From contig PMLJ01000048.1 of NCBI GenBank assembly GCA_003158855.1, positions 1 through 48,938 of the forward strand: 48,938 nucleotides of DNA, read 5' to 3'. Each line of letters begins with the position of its first letter. Within the stretch, counting starts at the first letter, position 1. Below, one piece after another: positions 17,848 to 26,519 of this stretch. Source of the stretch: Acidimicrobiaceae bacterium. Its GTDB lineage: Bacteria > Actinomycetota > Acidimicrobiia > Acidimicrobiales > RAAP-2. Position numbers and translations under genes: made by a program. The notes under the pieces are model-generated. The model saw only the letters and a list, made by a program, of their open reading frames with translations, was not told where the DNA came from and ran no database searches.

Positions 17848-18093
17848 CTAGAGAACTCCCGCGACCTCGTGCACCTCGCCGCAAGGGACGCCGAGCGCCG
17901 CATGGTGGCTACGCACCGCTTCAACGTCGGGAGCTTCGAGCAGGCAGTAGACCTTTCCCTCTGAACTGTGGAAGAGCTCGATCTGGCGGACACCGAACTC
18001 GTCGACCTTGCCCTCCTTGGTCTCGCGCGTGATCTGTTGAATCGCCTCGCTCGGCAATTTGAGGTCCTCATGAAAGTCCATGAACTGGGGCAT
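17848..18093 (-). CDS. DUF4242 family small protein (SCO4226-like)
   Basis: An 81-aa protein beginning MPQFMDFHEDLKLPSEAI, with GKVYCLLEAPDVEAVRSHH in the second half. This matches the DUF4242 alpha/beta-barrel pattern, in which a Streptomyces member (SCO4226) binds nickel. AAAGGAG lies 5 nt before the ATG, a near-ideal ribosome site, so the gene is real despite its size. It is divergent from the AI-2E family transporter gene. Whether it binds metal is not shown by sequence. Confidence 0.75.
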   Translation of the reverse strand: MPQFMDFHEDLKLPSEAIQQITRETKEGKVDEFGVRQIELFHSSEGKVYCLLEAPDVEAVRSHHAALGVPCGEVHEVAGVL

Positions 18094-18328
18094 CGAATCT
18101 CCTTTCGCTACCGGTCCGACTCGTACGTGCGCGGCTCCGAAGACTTCCGTCTCTTCGCGACCCTATTCCTTCGACGGGGTTTACGCAATCGAGAATCAAC
18201 CGGACCCCGACGGACGAAATCTCGGAATGAGTTCAACCGGCGGCCGGCGTGTGGCCAGTCCATTCATCCCCGGCTTTCGCTCGGGCGCTAGCGTAACGCT
18301 GAGTCCAACGACAGGGAGTTCGTCAGGC

Positions 18329-19507
18329 ATGTCAGACCAGTCGGATCGCGACACAGACGCCGGAGAGACCCGCCGCGCCAAGATGTTCGAGCGTGCGCAG
18401 GCAAACAACGTCCCGCTCAAGACCATCTTCGTGACGATCCTCTCGATCGTCGCGGTCTACGGGCTCAGCAAGGTCCTCTACCGACTTCGCGACGTCCTGC
18501 TGCTGATGCTCGTAGGCGGATTCGTCGCCCTCGTGCTCAATCCGTTGGTCGACGCGCTCGAACGATGGAAGTTCCGCCGACGCGGAGCCGCGGTGGCGAT
18601 CGTCTCGCTCGGCGCGGTGCTCGTCTTCAGCGTGCTGGCCTTCGCCTTCGGCGACCCGCTCGTCAACAGCCTGACCCACCTCGCCAATGACCTGCCCTCC
18701 TACGTCAACAAGGCGCAGCACGGCAAGGGCTGGATTGGTCACCTCATCCGTCACTACCACATCCAAACCTGGTTCAACAAGAACTCGTCGAAGCTGATCT
18801 CGCTCGCGAAGGGCCTCAGCAAGCCCGCCCTGGCGCTCGGCAAGGGTGCCGTTTCAATCCTGTTCCTGGCGGTCACCATGTTCGCCTTCGTCGTGCTGCT
18901 GCTCCTGGAGGCTTCGAAGATCCGCTCCGCGGTGCTCGGCCTCTTGTCCCCCGCGCACGCCGCCAGGCTGAAGAAGGTCAGCGCCGAAGTCAGCCGCGCC
19001 GCCCTCGGCTACGTGCTCGGCAGTCTGATCATGTCCATCGCGGCGGGTTTCGCGGTCTTCGTGACGCTCTCGCTGCTCGGCGTGCCGTTCGCGCTGCTGT
19101 GGGCCTTGTGGGTCGCGCTGGTGGACTTCTTGCCCCAGGTCGGCGGGGCGTTGGCCGGATTCCCGACGGTGCTGTTCGCCGTCGGCCACTCGCTCACCGC
19201 CGGCGTCGTCACCCTGGTGGTCTTCTTGGTCTACACGCTCGTGCAGAACCACGTACTGAACCCGATCATCATGAGCCGCACGGTGAAGGTGAACCCCTTG
19301 ACCGTCTTCGTTGCGATCCTCGTGGGCGCGGAGATCGGCTCGTGGGTTGACGGCATCTTCGGCGGCTTCGTGGGCGTCCTGCTGGCCGTTCCCCTGGCCG
19401 CGACGATTCAAGTCATCCTCAAGGAGTTCTGGAACACCTCGGGACCCTCGTTGGAGGCCACGTCCGGCCTGACCCCCTCGAAGTTGAAGGGGCCCCCGAC
19501 GGACTAA
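18329..19507 (+). CDS. AI-2E family (PerM-type) transporter
   Basis: Integral membrane protein of 392 aa with about 8 hydrophobic segments: two N-terminal hairpins, a soluble central part, then a C-terminal helical bundle. ALWVALVDFLPQVGGALAG and NHVLNPIIMSRTVKVNPL are the family's conserved motifs. The open frame reaches back to 18080, but the ATG at 18329 has GGGAG upstream and gives a hydrophilic N-terminus (MSDQSDRDTDAGETRR). Despite the name, only a few members export AI-2; others act in Na+/H+ exchange or have unknown roles. It converges with the next gene, with 10 bp between stops. Confidence 0.85.
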   Translation: MSDQSDRDTDAGETRRAKMFERAQANNVPLKTIFVTILSIVAVYGLSKVLYRLRDVLLLMLVGGFVALVLNPLVDALERWKFRRRGAAVAIVSLGAVLVFSVLAFAFGDPLVNSLTHLANDLPSYVNKAQHGKGWIGHLIRHYHIQTWFNKNSSKLISLAKGLSKPALALGKGAVSILFLAVTMFAFVVLLLLEASKIRSAVLGLLSPAHAARLKKVSAEVSRAALGYVLGSLIMSIAAGFAVFVTLSLLGVPFALLWALWVALVDFLPQVGGALAGFPTVLFAVGHSLTAGVVTLVVFLVYTLVQNHVLNPIIMSRTVKVNPLTVFVAILVGAEIGSWVDGIFGGFVGVLLAVPLAATIQVILKEFWNTSGPSLEATSGLTPSKLKGPPTD

Positions 19508-19517
19508 GCCGGCCCGG

Positions 19518-20336
19518 CTAGTTCGCCAACGTCTCGCGAAGGAACGAAAGCACCGCTTCGAAGATCGCTGCGGGCTGCTCCGGGAGCATCGCGTGGCCGC
19601 AGTTGGGCAGTCCGACCACCCGGGTGTTCGCCCGTCGCGCCACGAGGTTCCAGGCGTTCTGTGGCGGCGCGATCACGTCGTCGAGACCCTGGATCACGAG
19701 GCCCGGCGCCGTGCCCCCCATGCCGAACTCATCGAAGTCCGTCGCCGCCACCACTTCTCGTTGATACTGCGCGAGTTCGGGATGCCATCCCTCGCTCCAT
19801 CCGTCCACTTCATTGTCCGGGGCGAAGAACACCGTCTTCACCGCTCGCAGGTGCGTCTCGGGGTCGATCTGATCGTAGAAGCAGTTGAGGAAGTGGGTGA
19901 ACACCTCGGGATTCGGGTTGACGTCACCCCCGCAAGCGAGCAGGATCAGCGCCGTGACGTCGTCGGGGCGCGCCGCGGACGCCGCGCGAACGACCCGATT
20001 CCCGAAGGCGTGCCCGATCAGGATCACCGGGTCCAGCTGCTCGGCGTCGATGATCTTCCAGAGATCGTCCGCGATATCCCCGAGGATCTTCCACGAAGGC
20101 TCACCGAGCGCCGTCGCGACGCCGGGCGGGTTGATCGCGATGGCGTGGTAACCGCTCAGCGCCAGGTCCTGGGCGAGCTGGTGGAAGTCGGTTCCCGGGC
20201 GCCCGAGCGAAGGATAGAGGACGACGGGGTCGCCCGATCCGTAGTGGAGCAACTGGTACTCGGTCGCGTCCACCCGCATGTTCTCAATCCGAGGAAGCAC
20301 AAGTTGAACGTTAGCCAGACTTCGGGAGGCCGGCAT
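19518..20336 (-). CDS. Alpha/beta-hydrolase fold protein with Ala in place of the nucleophile Ser
   Basis: A 272-aa alpha/beta-hydrolase fold protein. The nucleophile elbow reads LIGHAFGNRV, so the expected GHSxG serine is Ala110 (codon GCC). The acid (Asp in QGLDDVIAPP) and the His (NCGHAMLPEQP) positions look normal. The oxyanion region YPSLGRPGTDF is also atypical. AAAGGGTGA lies 5 nt before the ATG. The protein is full length with no frame disruption, so it is probably made. It may be a non-hydrolytic homologue or use a different mechanism. Confidence 0.85.
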   Translation of the reverse strand: MPASRSLANVQLVLPRIENMRVDATEYQLLHYGSGDPVVLYPSLGRPGTDFHQLAQDLALSGYHAIAINPPGVATALGEPSWKILGDIADDLWKIIDAEQLDPVILIGHAFGNRVVRAASAARPDDVTALILLACGGDVNPNPEVFTHFLNCFYDQIDPETHLRAVKTVFFAPDNEVDGWSEGWHPELAQYQREVVAATDFDEFGMGGTAPGLVIQGLDDVIAPPQNAWNLVARRANTRVVGLPNCGHAMLPEQPAAIFEAVLSFLRETLAN

Positions 20337-20398
20337 CTGGTCACCCTTTCGTGCCGCGCCGGGCTTACGGGAGCATATGCCAATTCATCAGGTATTTC

Positions 20399-20428
20399 TT
20401 CATATTTGCTCGACGTGGGGCGTACAAT
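20399..20428 (+). promoter_or_regulatory. Candidate sigma70-type promoter for the channel-like gene
   Basis: TTCATA (20399-20404), an 18-bp spacer and TACAAT (20423-20428; 5 of 6 to TATAAT) lie about 80 bp before the ATG at 20506. Confidence 0.35.
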
Positions 20429-20505
20429 TCGTAGCACAGAGGCAGGCCGACCATCAGACTTCGTTCGATCGCCCTGCTTCAACCAGTGGTAGGGAGTTGA
20501 CTGAG

Positions 20506-21585
20506 ATGGCCATCTGGATCCGCATCCTCTCGGGTATTGGCGGCCTGGTCCTGCAGTTGCTGGTGCTCGACGCCGCCATTCGGACCTTCCTCCTGCCCCG
20601 GGTCGCCAACGTTTCGCTGAGCCGGACCGTCGCGCGGGCCGTCGGTTGGATCTTCCAGATGCTCGCCAGTTCGAAACGCTCCTACGCGGTGCGTGATGCG
20701 ATCCTCTCGCTCTACGCGTCCATTGTCCTGCTCACCTACCAGGCCCTCTGGCTCGCCCTCAGCATCATCGCCTTCACCCTGGGTTTCGTCGCCGCGGGCG
20801 TGCCCAGTTTCCTGCGAGCCTTCGAGATCTCGGGCTCGTCGCTGCTCACCCTCGGGACCTCCTCGGGTCATGGCGGCGGTCAGGTGGTCCTCGGTTTCGT
20901 CGAGGCGGGAATCGGGCTCACCTTGCTGGCCCTGCTCATTGCCTTCATCCCCACCCTGTATGCAGCCTTCCAGCGGCGCGAGGTCTCGGTCTCGAGGCTC
21001 TCGGTGCGAGCGGGCGTTCCCGCGACCCCCTGGGGCGTGCTCGAAATGGCCCAGAGCGTCGATTCCTACGAGCGCCTCGACGAGCTGTGGCGCGAGTGGG
21101 AACAGTGGTTCATCGAAGTGGGCGAGACCCACACCACGCTCACGATCCTCAACTACTACCGCTCGCCGTCACCCGACCAGACGTGGATCGGTGCCGCCGC
21201 CGCGGTCCTGGACGCCGCCGCGCTCTTCAACGCCGCGGTCGACATCGCACCGTCGCCGACGGCCGGACTGTGCATCCGCTCGGGCTGGCTCACCCTTCGA
21301 CGTCTCGCGGACTACTACCGGGTCCCCTATCCCACCACGATCGACCGCAACGTCTCGATCTCCATCTCGCGGGCCCAGTTCGACGGGGTCCTCGACCGGC
21401 TCGCACGAAGCGGCGTGCCCCTCCTGACTGACCGGGAGGCCGCCTGGTGCGACTTCAGTGGCTGGCGCGCGAACTACGACGCGATCATCGAGGCGTTCTA
21501 CAAGCTCTTCACCTGCCCGCGCACCGATTGGAACGAGGCGACGATCCAACCGCTCTTTGGCCCGTCGAACAAGCGCGGCACCTGA
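20506..21585 (+). CDS. Membrane protein with a potassium-channel-like pore segment
   Basis: A 359-aa protein. The first 150 residues contain about four hydrophobic segments, and between the last two lies a pore-loop-like stretch GSSLLTLGTSSGHGGG, reminiscent of the TLGT part of ion-channel selectivity filters. The remaining 200 residues are soluble, with alternating hydrophobic helices and no RCK nucleotide motif that I can see. The start at 20506 is supported by GGGAG about 9 nt upstream; an upstream in-frame extension to 20377 would run through the promoter. I do not recognise a named family. The channel idea rests on the local motif and topology. Confidence 0.65.
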   Translation: MAIWIRILSGIGGLVLQLLVLDAAIRTFLLPRVANVSLSRTVARAVGWIFQMLASSKRSYAVRDAILSLYASIVLLTYQALWLALSIIAFTLGFVAAGVPSFLRAFEISGSSLLTLGTSSGHGGGQVVLGFVEAGIGLTLLALLIAFIPTLYAAFQRREVSVSRLSVRAGVPATPWGVLEMAQSVDSYERLDELWREWEQWFIEVGETHTTLTILNYYRSPSPDQTWIGAAAAVLDAAALFNAAVDIAPSPTAGLCIRSGWLTLRRLADYYRVPYPTTIDRNVSISISRAQFDGVLDRLARSGVPLLTDREAAWCDFSGWRANYDAIIEAFYKLFTCPRTDWNEATIQPLFGPSNKRGT

Positions 21586-21630
21586 ACCACCGCTGCTGAG
21601 ACCTCCGCATCCAAGGGACGCGGGCGTCGA

Positions 21631-22821
21631 CTAGGTGGGCGGTACTGTCGTCGTCGTGGTGGTCGTCGAGGTGGGAGTGGAGGTTGTCGTTGTCGTTGTC
21701 GAAGTAGTGGTGGTCGTGGTCGTGGGAGTGGTGGTGGTCGGAGCGACGACGTAGCCAGGCCACCCATTCCACTGGACGCTCGTGCCCGTCGGGGTGGTCG
21801 CCACCCTCATCTTCGACCTGATCGACTGGGCCAGCACCAGGGCGAACTGGCCGGCCCGATCGATGGCGTTCGCGCCCTGCACGCCGAGCACGACCGCGTA
21901 GGTGGTGATGACCTTCTTGTTCAGCACGACGTTGATGGCCATGACGTCGCATCCCCCCGCGGGCGTCGTGAACCCGGACTTCACGCCGACCACCCCGAAC
22001 TCGCCGTCGTACGGGGTGTAGGAACCCACCACCCCGGCGACGGGAAGCTTCACGCTGGTCAGCGCGACGATGCTTCGAACAATCGGCTCGTTGGCCATCA
22101 GTTCGACCGCGATCACCGACTGTTCGCGCGCCGTGGAGACGTCGCCGGGCGAGATCCCCGTGTAGTCCACGTAGCGCGTGCGCTTGAGTCCGAAGGAGCG
22201 GGCCGCTCTGTTCATCGCCGCGACGAACTGGGCCTGGCTCATGTGCAGCATCGTCGTGAGCAGCTGGGCGTAGTCCCCGGCCGAGTGGACCAGCATGCCG
22301 CGAAGCAACTGCCCCTCGCACAAATTCTCGCCGAGCGCGATCTTCACGTTCGACTGCCCCGTCTCGACGTCGTGCTCGTAGAGCGCCATGTCGTTCGCGT
22401 TGACGATGAGGCACGGACCGCGCTTGGAGTAGGTCAGGGGAAGCTTCTGCAGCACCACCCACGTGGTCATCATCTTGGTGAGGCTGGCGACGGGCACCGT
22501 GGGCTGGACCGGCGAGGACGCGACGATCGAGAGGTCGGGCACCGCGACCGCGGCGCTGGCCCGGCTCGGCCACGGCAACTGCAGCGCCTTCGGAATCGGG
22601 CCCGGCGTCGTGGTGGTCGTCGTGGTAGTTGAGGTCGACGTCGTGGTCGAGCCGTCCGCGGTGGTCGTCGTCGACGTCGAGGTGGACGTCGACGAGTCAA
22701 ACGGGTTGTTCGACGTGGCGAGCGCTGGCACGGACGCCAGGACTGAGCCGGCGACGGCCACGCCCAGGACGAGCCCGAGCAGCGGTCGGCGACGCAGCCA
22801 TCGGTGCGGGGAGAACTTCAC
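21631..22821 (-). CDS. D-alanyl-D-alanine carboxypeptidase (peptidase S11) with Thr-rich linkers
   Basis: Exported penicillin-binding protein of about 396 aa. An Arg-rich n-region and hydrophobic core (LGLVLGVAVAGSVLA) form a signal peptide. A Thr/Ser-rich linker follows (about residues 44-73). The peptidase domain shows SLTK (SxxK), HSAGDY at the SxN position, and VKSGFT for the KTG box. The last 35 residues are again almost all Thr. The SxN motif is SAG, lacking the usual Asn. Likely trims peptidoglycan pentapeptides outside the membrane. The start is uncertain: TTG at 22830 overlaps a TAAAGT -10-like hexamer, so I prefer GTG 22821. Confidence 0.82.
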   Translation of the reverse strand: MKFSPHRWLRRRPLLGLVLGVAVAGSVLASVPALATSNNPFDSSTSTSTSTTTTADGSTTTSTSTTTTTTTTPGPIPKALQLPWPSRASAAVAVPDLSIVASSPVQPTVPVASLTKMMTTWVVLQKLPLTYSKRGPCLIVNANDMALYEHDVETGQSNVKIALGENLCEGQLLRGMLVHSAGDYAQLLTTMLHMSQAQFVAAMNRAARSFGLKRTRYVDYTGISPGDVSTAREQSVIAVELMANEPIVRSIVALTSVKLPVAGVVGSYTPYDGEFGVVGVKSGFTTPAGGCDVMAINVVLNKKVITTYAVVLGVQGANAIDRAGQFALVLAQSIRSKMRVATTPTGTSVQWNGWPGYVVAPTTTTPTTTTTTTSTTTTTTSTPTSTTTTTTTVPPT

Positions 22822-23050
22822 TGCCGGCAACTTTAGTTGGTCGGGAATTTCACCCCGGGCTCTTCATCTCCGGATTGGCCGCACGGCGTACCTCTCCGGC
22901 TCCCGTCAACGCTCGCTCGGCGCCAATCGTGGCCTCGCTGCACCCGTGGGCCCTCCCAATGCCGCGGGGCCGCCGGGAGGAGCGGCCTCCGTAGTGAGTA
23001 TCCTCGGCTTCGTGCGGGGCATTGCGCCGCATCGAAGAGTGAGGTCATTG

Positions 23051-24292
23051 ATGCCATACGAGTTCTCCCCCCAGGGCCTGGAGGTCCAGGAGTCCGTGAA
23101 GCGATTCATGGATTCGGTGATCTACCCGAACGAAGAGATCTACTACCAGCAGCTCGAAGAGGTCGGGGCCGACGGGTATCCGCCGGTGCTCGACAAGCTG
23201 AAGGCCGCCGCCCTGGAGCGCGGACTGTGGAACCTGTTCCTGCCGCACCTTCGCCCCGGCAGCTCCGGCACCACGCTGTCGAACCTCGATTACGCGCCGA
23301 TCTCGGAGATGCTCGGCAAGGTCCCCTTCGCCTCCGAGGCGCTCAACTGCAACGCGCCCGACACCGGGAACATGGAGATCCTCCACCTCTTCGCTTCGAA
23401 CAAGGTGAAGTCCGAGTGGCTCGAACCGCTGCTCGCGGGAGAGATTCGAAGCGCCTTCTCGATGACCGAGCCCGACATCGCGTCCTCGGACGCCACCAAC
23501 ATCGGCCTCTCCATCGAACGAGACGGCGACGAGTACGTGCTGAACGGTCGCAAGTGGTTCAGCTCCGGCGCCAAGTCGGACCGCTGCAAGGTCCTCATCG
23601 TTATGGGCAAGACCAATCCCAAGGCCGCGCGCCATCTGCAGCAGTCGATGATCGTCGTTCCCAAGGACACCCCCGGCGTCGAGATCGGGCTCGACCCCCA
23701 CGTCTTCGGGTACGCCGAGCGCGGCGGGCATCCCGAGGTGATCTACCGCAACGTGCGCGTTCCCGTCGGCAACCTCCTCGGCGACGAGGGCAGCGGCTTC
23801 TCCATCTCCCAGGCGCGCCTCGGGCCGGGCCGGATCCACCACTGCATGCGCTCGCTCGGGGTCGCCGAGCGAGCCCTCGAACTGATGGTGATCCGCTCGC
23901 TCGAGCGCAGCACCTTCGGCACCAGCCTCGCCCACAAGGGGCTGATCCAGGACTGGATCGCCGAGTCGAGGATCGAGATCGACATGGCCCGCGAGTACGT
24001 GTTCCGCACCGCCCACCTGATGGACACGGTGGGCAACAAGGCCGCCGCCACGGAGATCTCCGGCATCAAGGTCGCGATCCCGAACGTGACGCTGAAGGTG
24101 ATCGACCGCGCGATCCAGGTCCACGGGGCGGCGGGCGTGACCCAGTTCTTCCCCCTGGCCCACATGTACGCGCACCAGCGCACGCTGCGTATCGCCGACG
24201 GCCCCGACGAGGTGCACAAGATGACGATTGCCCGGCGCGAGATTCTCAAGCACCAGCCCGGCTTTCGGATGCACCCGAGCGCCGAGAAATAG
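23051..24292 (+). CDS. Acyl-CoA dehydrogenase family protein
   Basis: FAD-dependent acyl-CoA dehydrogenase of 413 aa. The N-terminal helical domain starts MPYEFSPQGLEVQESVKRF. The flavin-contacting AFSMTEPDIASSDATN and KWFSSGA follow. The C-terminal bundle has QVHGAAGVTQFFPLA and ADGPDEVHKMTIARRE. The sequence style is that of the ACAD10/11-like group, larger than short-chain members. GAGG lies about 7 nt before the ATG at 23051. The open frame continues upstream to 22463 only as a shadow of the D,D-carboxypeptidase gene. Substrate chain length is unknown. Confidence 0.92.
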   Translation: MPYEFSPQGLEVQESVKRFMDSVIYPNEEIYYQQLEEVGADGYPPVLDKLKAAALERGLWNLFLPHLRPGSSGTTLSNLDYAPISEMLGKVPFASEALNCNAPDTGNMEILHLFASNKVKSEWLEPLLAGEIRSAFSMTEPDIASSDATNIGLSIERDGDEYVLNGRKWFSSGAKSDRCKVLIVMGKTNPKAARHLQQSMIVVPKDTPGVEIGLDPHVFGYAERGGHPEVIYRNVRVPVGNLLGDEGSGFSISQARLGPGRIHHCMRSLGVAERALELMVIRSLERSTFGTSLAHKGLIQDWIAESRIEIDMAREYVFRTAHLMDTVGNKAAATEISGIKVAIPNVTLKVIDRAIQVHGAAGVTQFFPLAHMYAHQRTLRIADGPDEVHKMTIARREILKHQPGFRMHPSAEK

Positions 24293-24380
24293 CCCGGGCG
24301 AAGAGCGTGCGGGCAAGACCTTGGCTCACGTGAATGCCGGGTCCGCGCGACGGCGGTACCGGCGGAGCACAAGCGCGTCA

Positions 24381-25676
24381 GTGACGCCCCCGCGGGGCGT
24401 CACTACGAGGATCGCCGTCGTGGCCGTCACCATCCTCTCCACGCTGGCGATCACCGCCGGAACCAGCTTGGCGGCGTCGATGGCCGCGCCCTACAACCCT
24501 CCCGCCAACATCAGTCCCACTCCCGACGTCATGGACAGCGGCACGTGCACCGGCTCACCCGGCGCCTACACGTGCGCCAACCCCTGCGTCACGCCCCAGC
24601 TCACCTGGCCCGCCTTCACCAATGGCGTCTCGTGCACGAACTACGTGCTGAAGGCGATCAACGCGGCGATGGCCCAAGAGGGGGCGGGCCCGATGGTGCT
24701 GCCATCCAACTGGTACTCGCTCACGGTGCCCGAGCAGCTCTTCGTCGTCGCCGACCTCGAGCGCGTTCTTCGCGGCTACCCCCCCTACCTCGGACTGAAC
24801 GCCGCCCTCACTGCCGAGGCTCAGAACGCCGCCGCCAAAAACGCCGACCCGGGGCTCGCCTCCGGGTTCGACGTCGGCATCGATGCCGCGGGCGACTACG
24901 GGTCGGGAGGATCCTGGTCCCAGGGTTTCAACGTGCTCGTGGCGGACTACTTCTTGATGTACGACGACGGCTGGGGCGGCAGCGCCGCGAACACGGCCAA
25001 TATCGACTGCACGTCGGCGACCGCGCTCGCGTGCTGGGCCCACCGCGACGAGCTGCTCGGTTCGGACCCCGCCTTCAACCCCGGTGTCGGCCTCTTCTGC
25101 ACGACCTGCGAGATGGGCACGGGCTACGCGATGCTCAGCCAGGCGTCCTACGTTGACCTGATCGAACTTCCCGCGGGTGCGCCGCCGGCGATGACGTTCA
25201 CCTGGGCGAGCGAGAGCGCCTACCTCCCGGGTGCCAGCGCTTCGACCACGACGACGACCGCCCCGTCCTCGACCACGACATCATCGACCATTGCGACGAC
25301 AACCACGTCGACGACCACCCCGTCCACGACCACGACCACGACCACGACAACCGTCCACGGACCGGGCGGACCGACGAACGCCTCCATTACCCGCCACGCC
25401 ATCAACCTCAGCACCGTGAACGTGCGCTGGCTGAGTCAAGGAACCAAGCGAGTCGCCCAGGTGATCCTCGTGACCTACCGGGGCACCTCCTGCCGCGATC
25501 GCGTGCGCACCTGGAGCGAGCGCTACGTCGCGTCGCGCAACGTCACGAGCGGAACCATCGTGGGGACCAAGAGCAGGGCCTACTCCCCCGCCGGACCGTA
25601 TTCGGCTTCGCTCATCGTGCGAAGCCAGGGTGGCGGGTCGTACAGCGGCCGCTGCTACCCGCTGGGCCGCAGTTAG
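24381..25676 (+). CDS. Secreted protein with possible CAP-like domain and Thr-rich linker
   Basis: Exported protein of about 431 aa from GTG 24381, which gives a clean signal peptide (RIAVVAVTILSTLAITAG). GTG 24330 and TTG 24321 are alternatives. Residues about 40-285 are Cys-rich and include PYLGLNAALTAEAQNAA and ACWAHRDELLGSDP with GVGLFC, a pattern reminiscent of secreted CAP/SCP domains; this assignment is tentative. A Thr/Ser linker (about residues 287-330, bases 25237-25355) precedes a C-terminal domain of about 100 residues with NVRWLSQG and paired Cys. It is probably surface-exposed or secreted. The function is not recognised. Confidence 0.6.
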   Translation: MTPPRGVTTRIAVVAVTILSTLAITAGTSLAASMAAPYNPPANISPTPDVMDSGTCTGSPGAYTCANPCVTPQLTWPAFTNGVSCTNYVLKAINAAMAQEGAGPMVLPSNWYSLTVPEQLFVVADLERVLRGYPPYLGLNAALTAEAQNAAAKNADPGLASGFDVGIDAAGDYGSGGSWSQGFNVLVADYFLMYDDGWGGSAANTANIDCTSATALACWAHRDELLGSDPAFNPGVGLFCTTCEMGTGYAMLSQASYVDLIELPAGAPPAMTFTWASESAYLPGASASTTTTTAPSSTTTSSTIATTTTSTTTPSTTTTTTTTTVHGPGGPTNASITRHAINLSTVNVRWLSQGTKRVAQVILVTYRGTSCRDRVRTWSERYVASRNVTSGTIVGTKSRAYSPAGPYSASLIVRSQGGGSYSGRCYPLGRS

Positions 25677-25694
25677 CCACCGCCGGCCGCTCGG

Positions 25695-26459
25695 TCACGC
25701 CAGGAATGACGCCAGGTCCCTGAACGCCTGGGGGTCCTGGAAGAAGAACAAGTGCCCGCCCTCGTAGAGCTCGAACCTGGTGGCGTTGGTCAACCGGGCG
25801 ATCGCCTCCGCGTTTCTCGGTGGCGCCAGAACGTCGAATCGTCCCGCGCCCACGCAGACCGAAATCTCTCGAAGGACGTGCGGCCGGTCGGCGACGTCGT
25901 GGCGAGCCCGCGCCTCGAGCTGCTTCAGGGCCGCCTCCATCATCTGGGGGACTGCCCGTCGTCGTCGCGGCGCGCTTCGACGAGCATCCGGTCCCGCGGG
26001 TGACTCTTCAACCACTCGTCGTCGAAACGGCTGTCGAGAAGCCTCAGCGCCATCGCCTCTTGTTGCGCTGGCGCCATCTCGGCGAGGGTGTCGAGCGCGA
26101 ACGACGAACCGGCGGTCCCCCGGCGCTCGTCGACCACAGGACCAAGCAACGGATCCGCCCCGGAAAGCGTACGGCCAGCTTCTGGGCGACCATCCCTCCG
26201 AAGCTGATCCCCAGCAGATCGAACTCCCCGATTCCGATCTCGTCCATGACCGCGAGCGCGTCGAGCGCGTAGTCCCCCATCGACCACGGGCCGGCGGGTG
26301 ACCAGGAGTCCCCCATGCCCCGGTGATCGAGGGTCACGAGCTGGTCCAGCCCGCGAAGCCGGCTCAGGAGCGGCTCGCTCGCGTCGATCCCGTGCCGCTT
26401 CGCTCGACGTTCAGTTCCACGCCGTTCTCGTTGATGCGCAGGTTGGCGACGCCGTCCAT
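25695..26459 (-). pseudogene. Alpha/beta hydrolase pseudogene (internal deletion and two frameshifts)
   Basis: Four pieces in three frames together make one alpha/beta hydrolase. The N-terminus starts at ATG 26459 (MDGVANLRINENGVEL). The frame shifts near 26390-26398, where the strand leading to the HG oxyanion motif seems deleted. The middle has TLDHRGMGDS and the nucleophile elbow GISFGGM. A 1-nt loss in a C5 run at 26118-26122 shifts the frame before SSFALDTLAEM. A second 1-nt loss in a G5 run at 25946-25950 shifts it before QMMEAALKQLEAR, and the C-terminus carries GRFDVLAPP and EGGHLFF. Ser, Asp and His are all still encoded. It is either a decaying gene or, for the two homopolymer sites, a sequencing artefact. 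Confidence 0.8.
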
Positions 26460-26519
26460 CACATCTCTTCGAGCGAATGGCTCTTCGCTCGTCCTCGCGG
26501 GGCCCGCTTCCGCGCCCGC

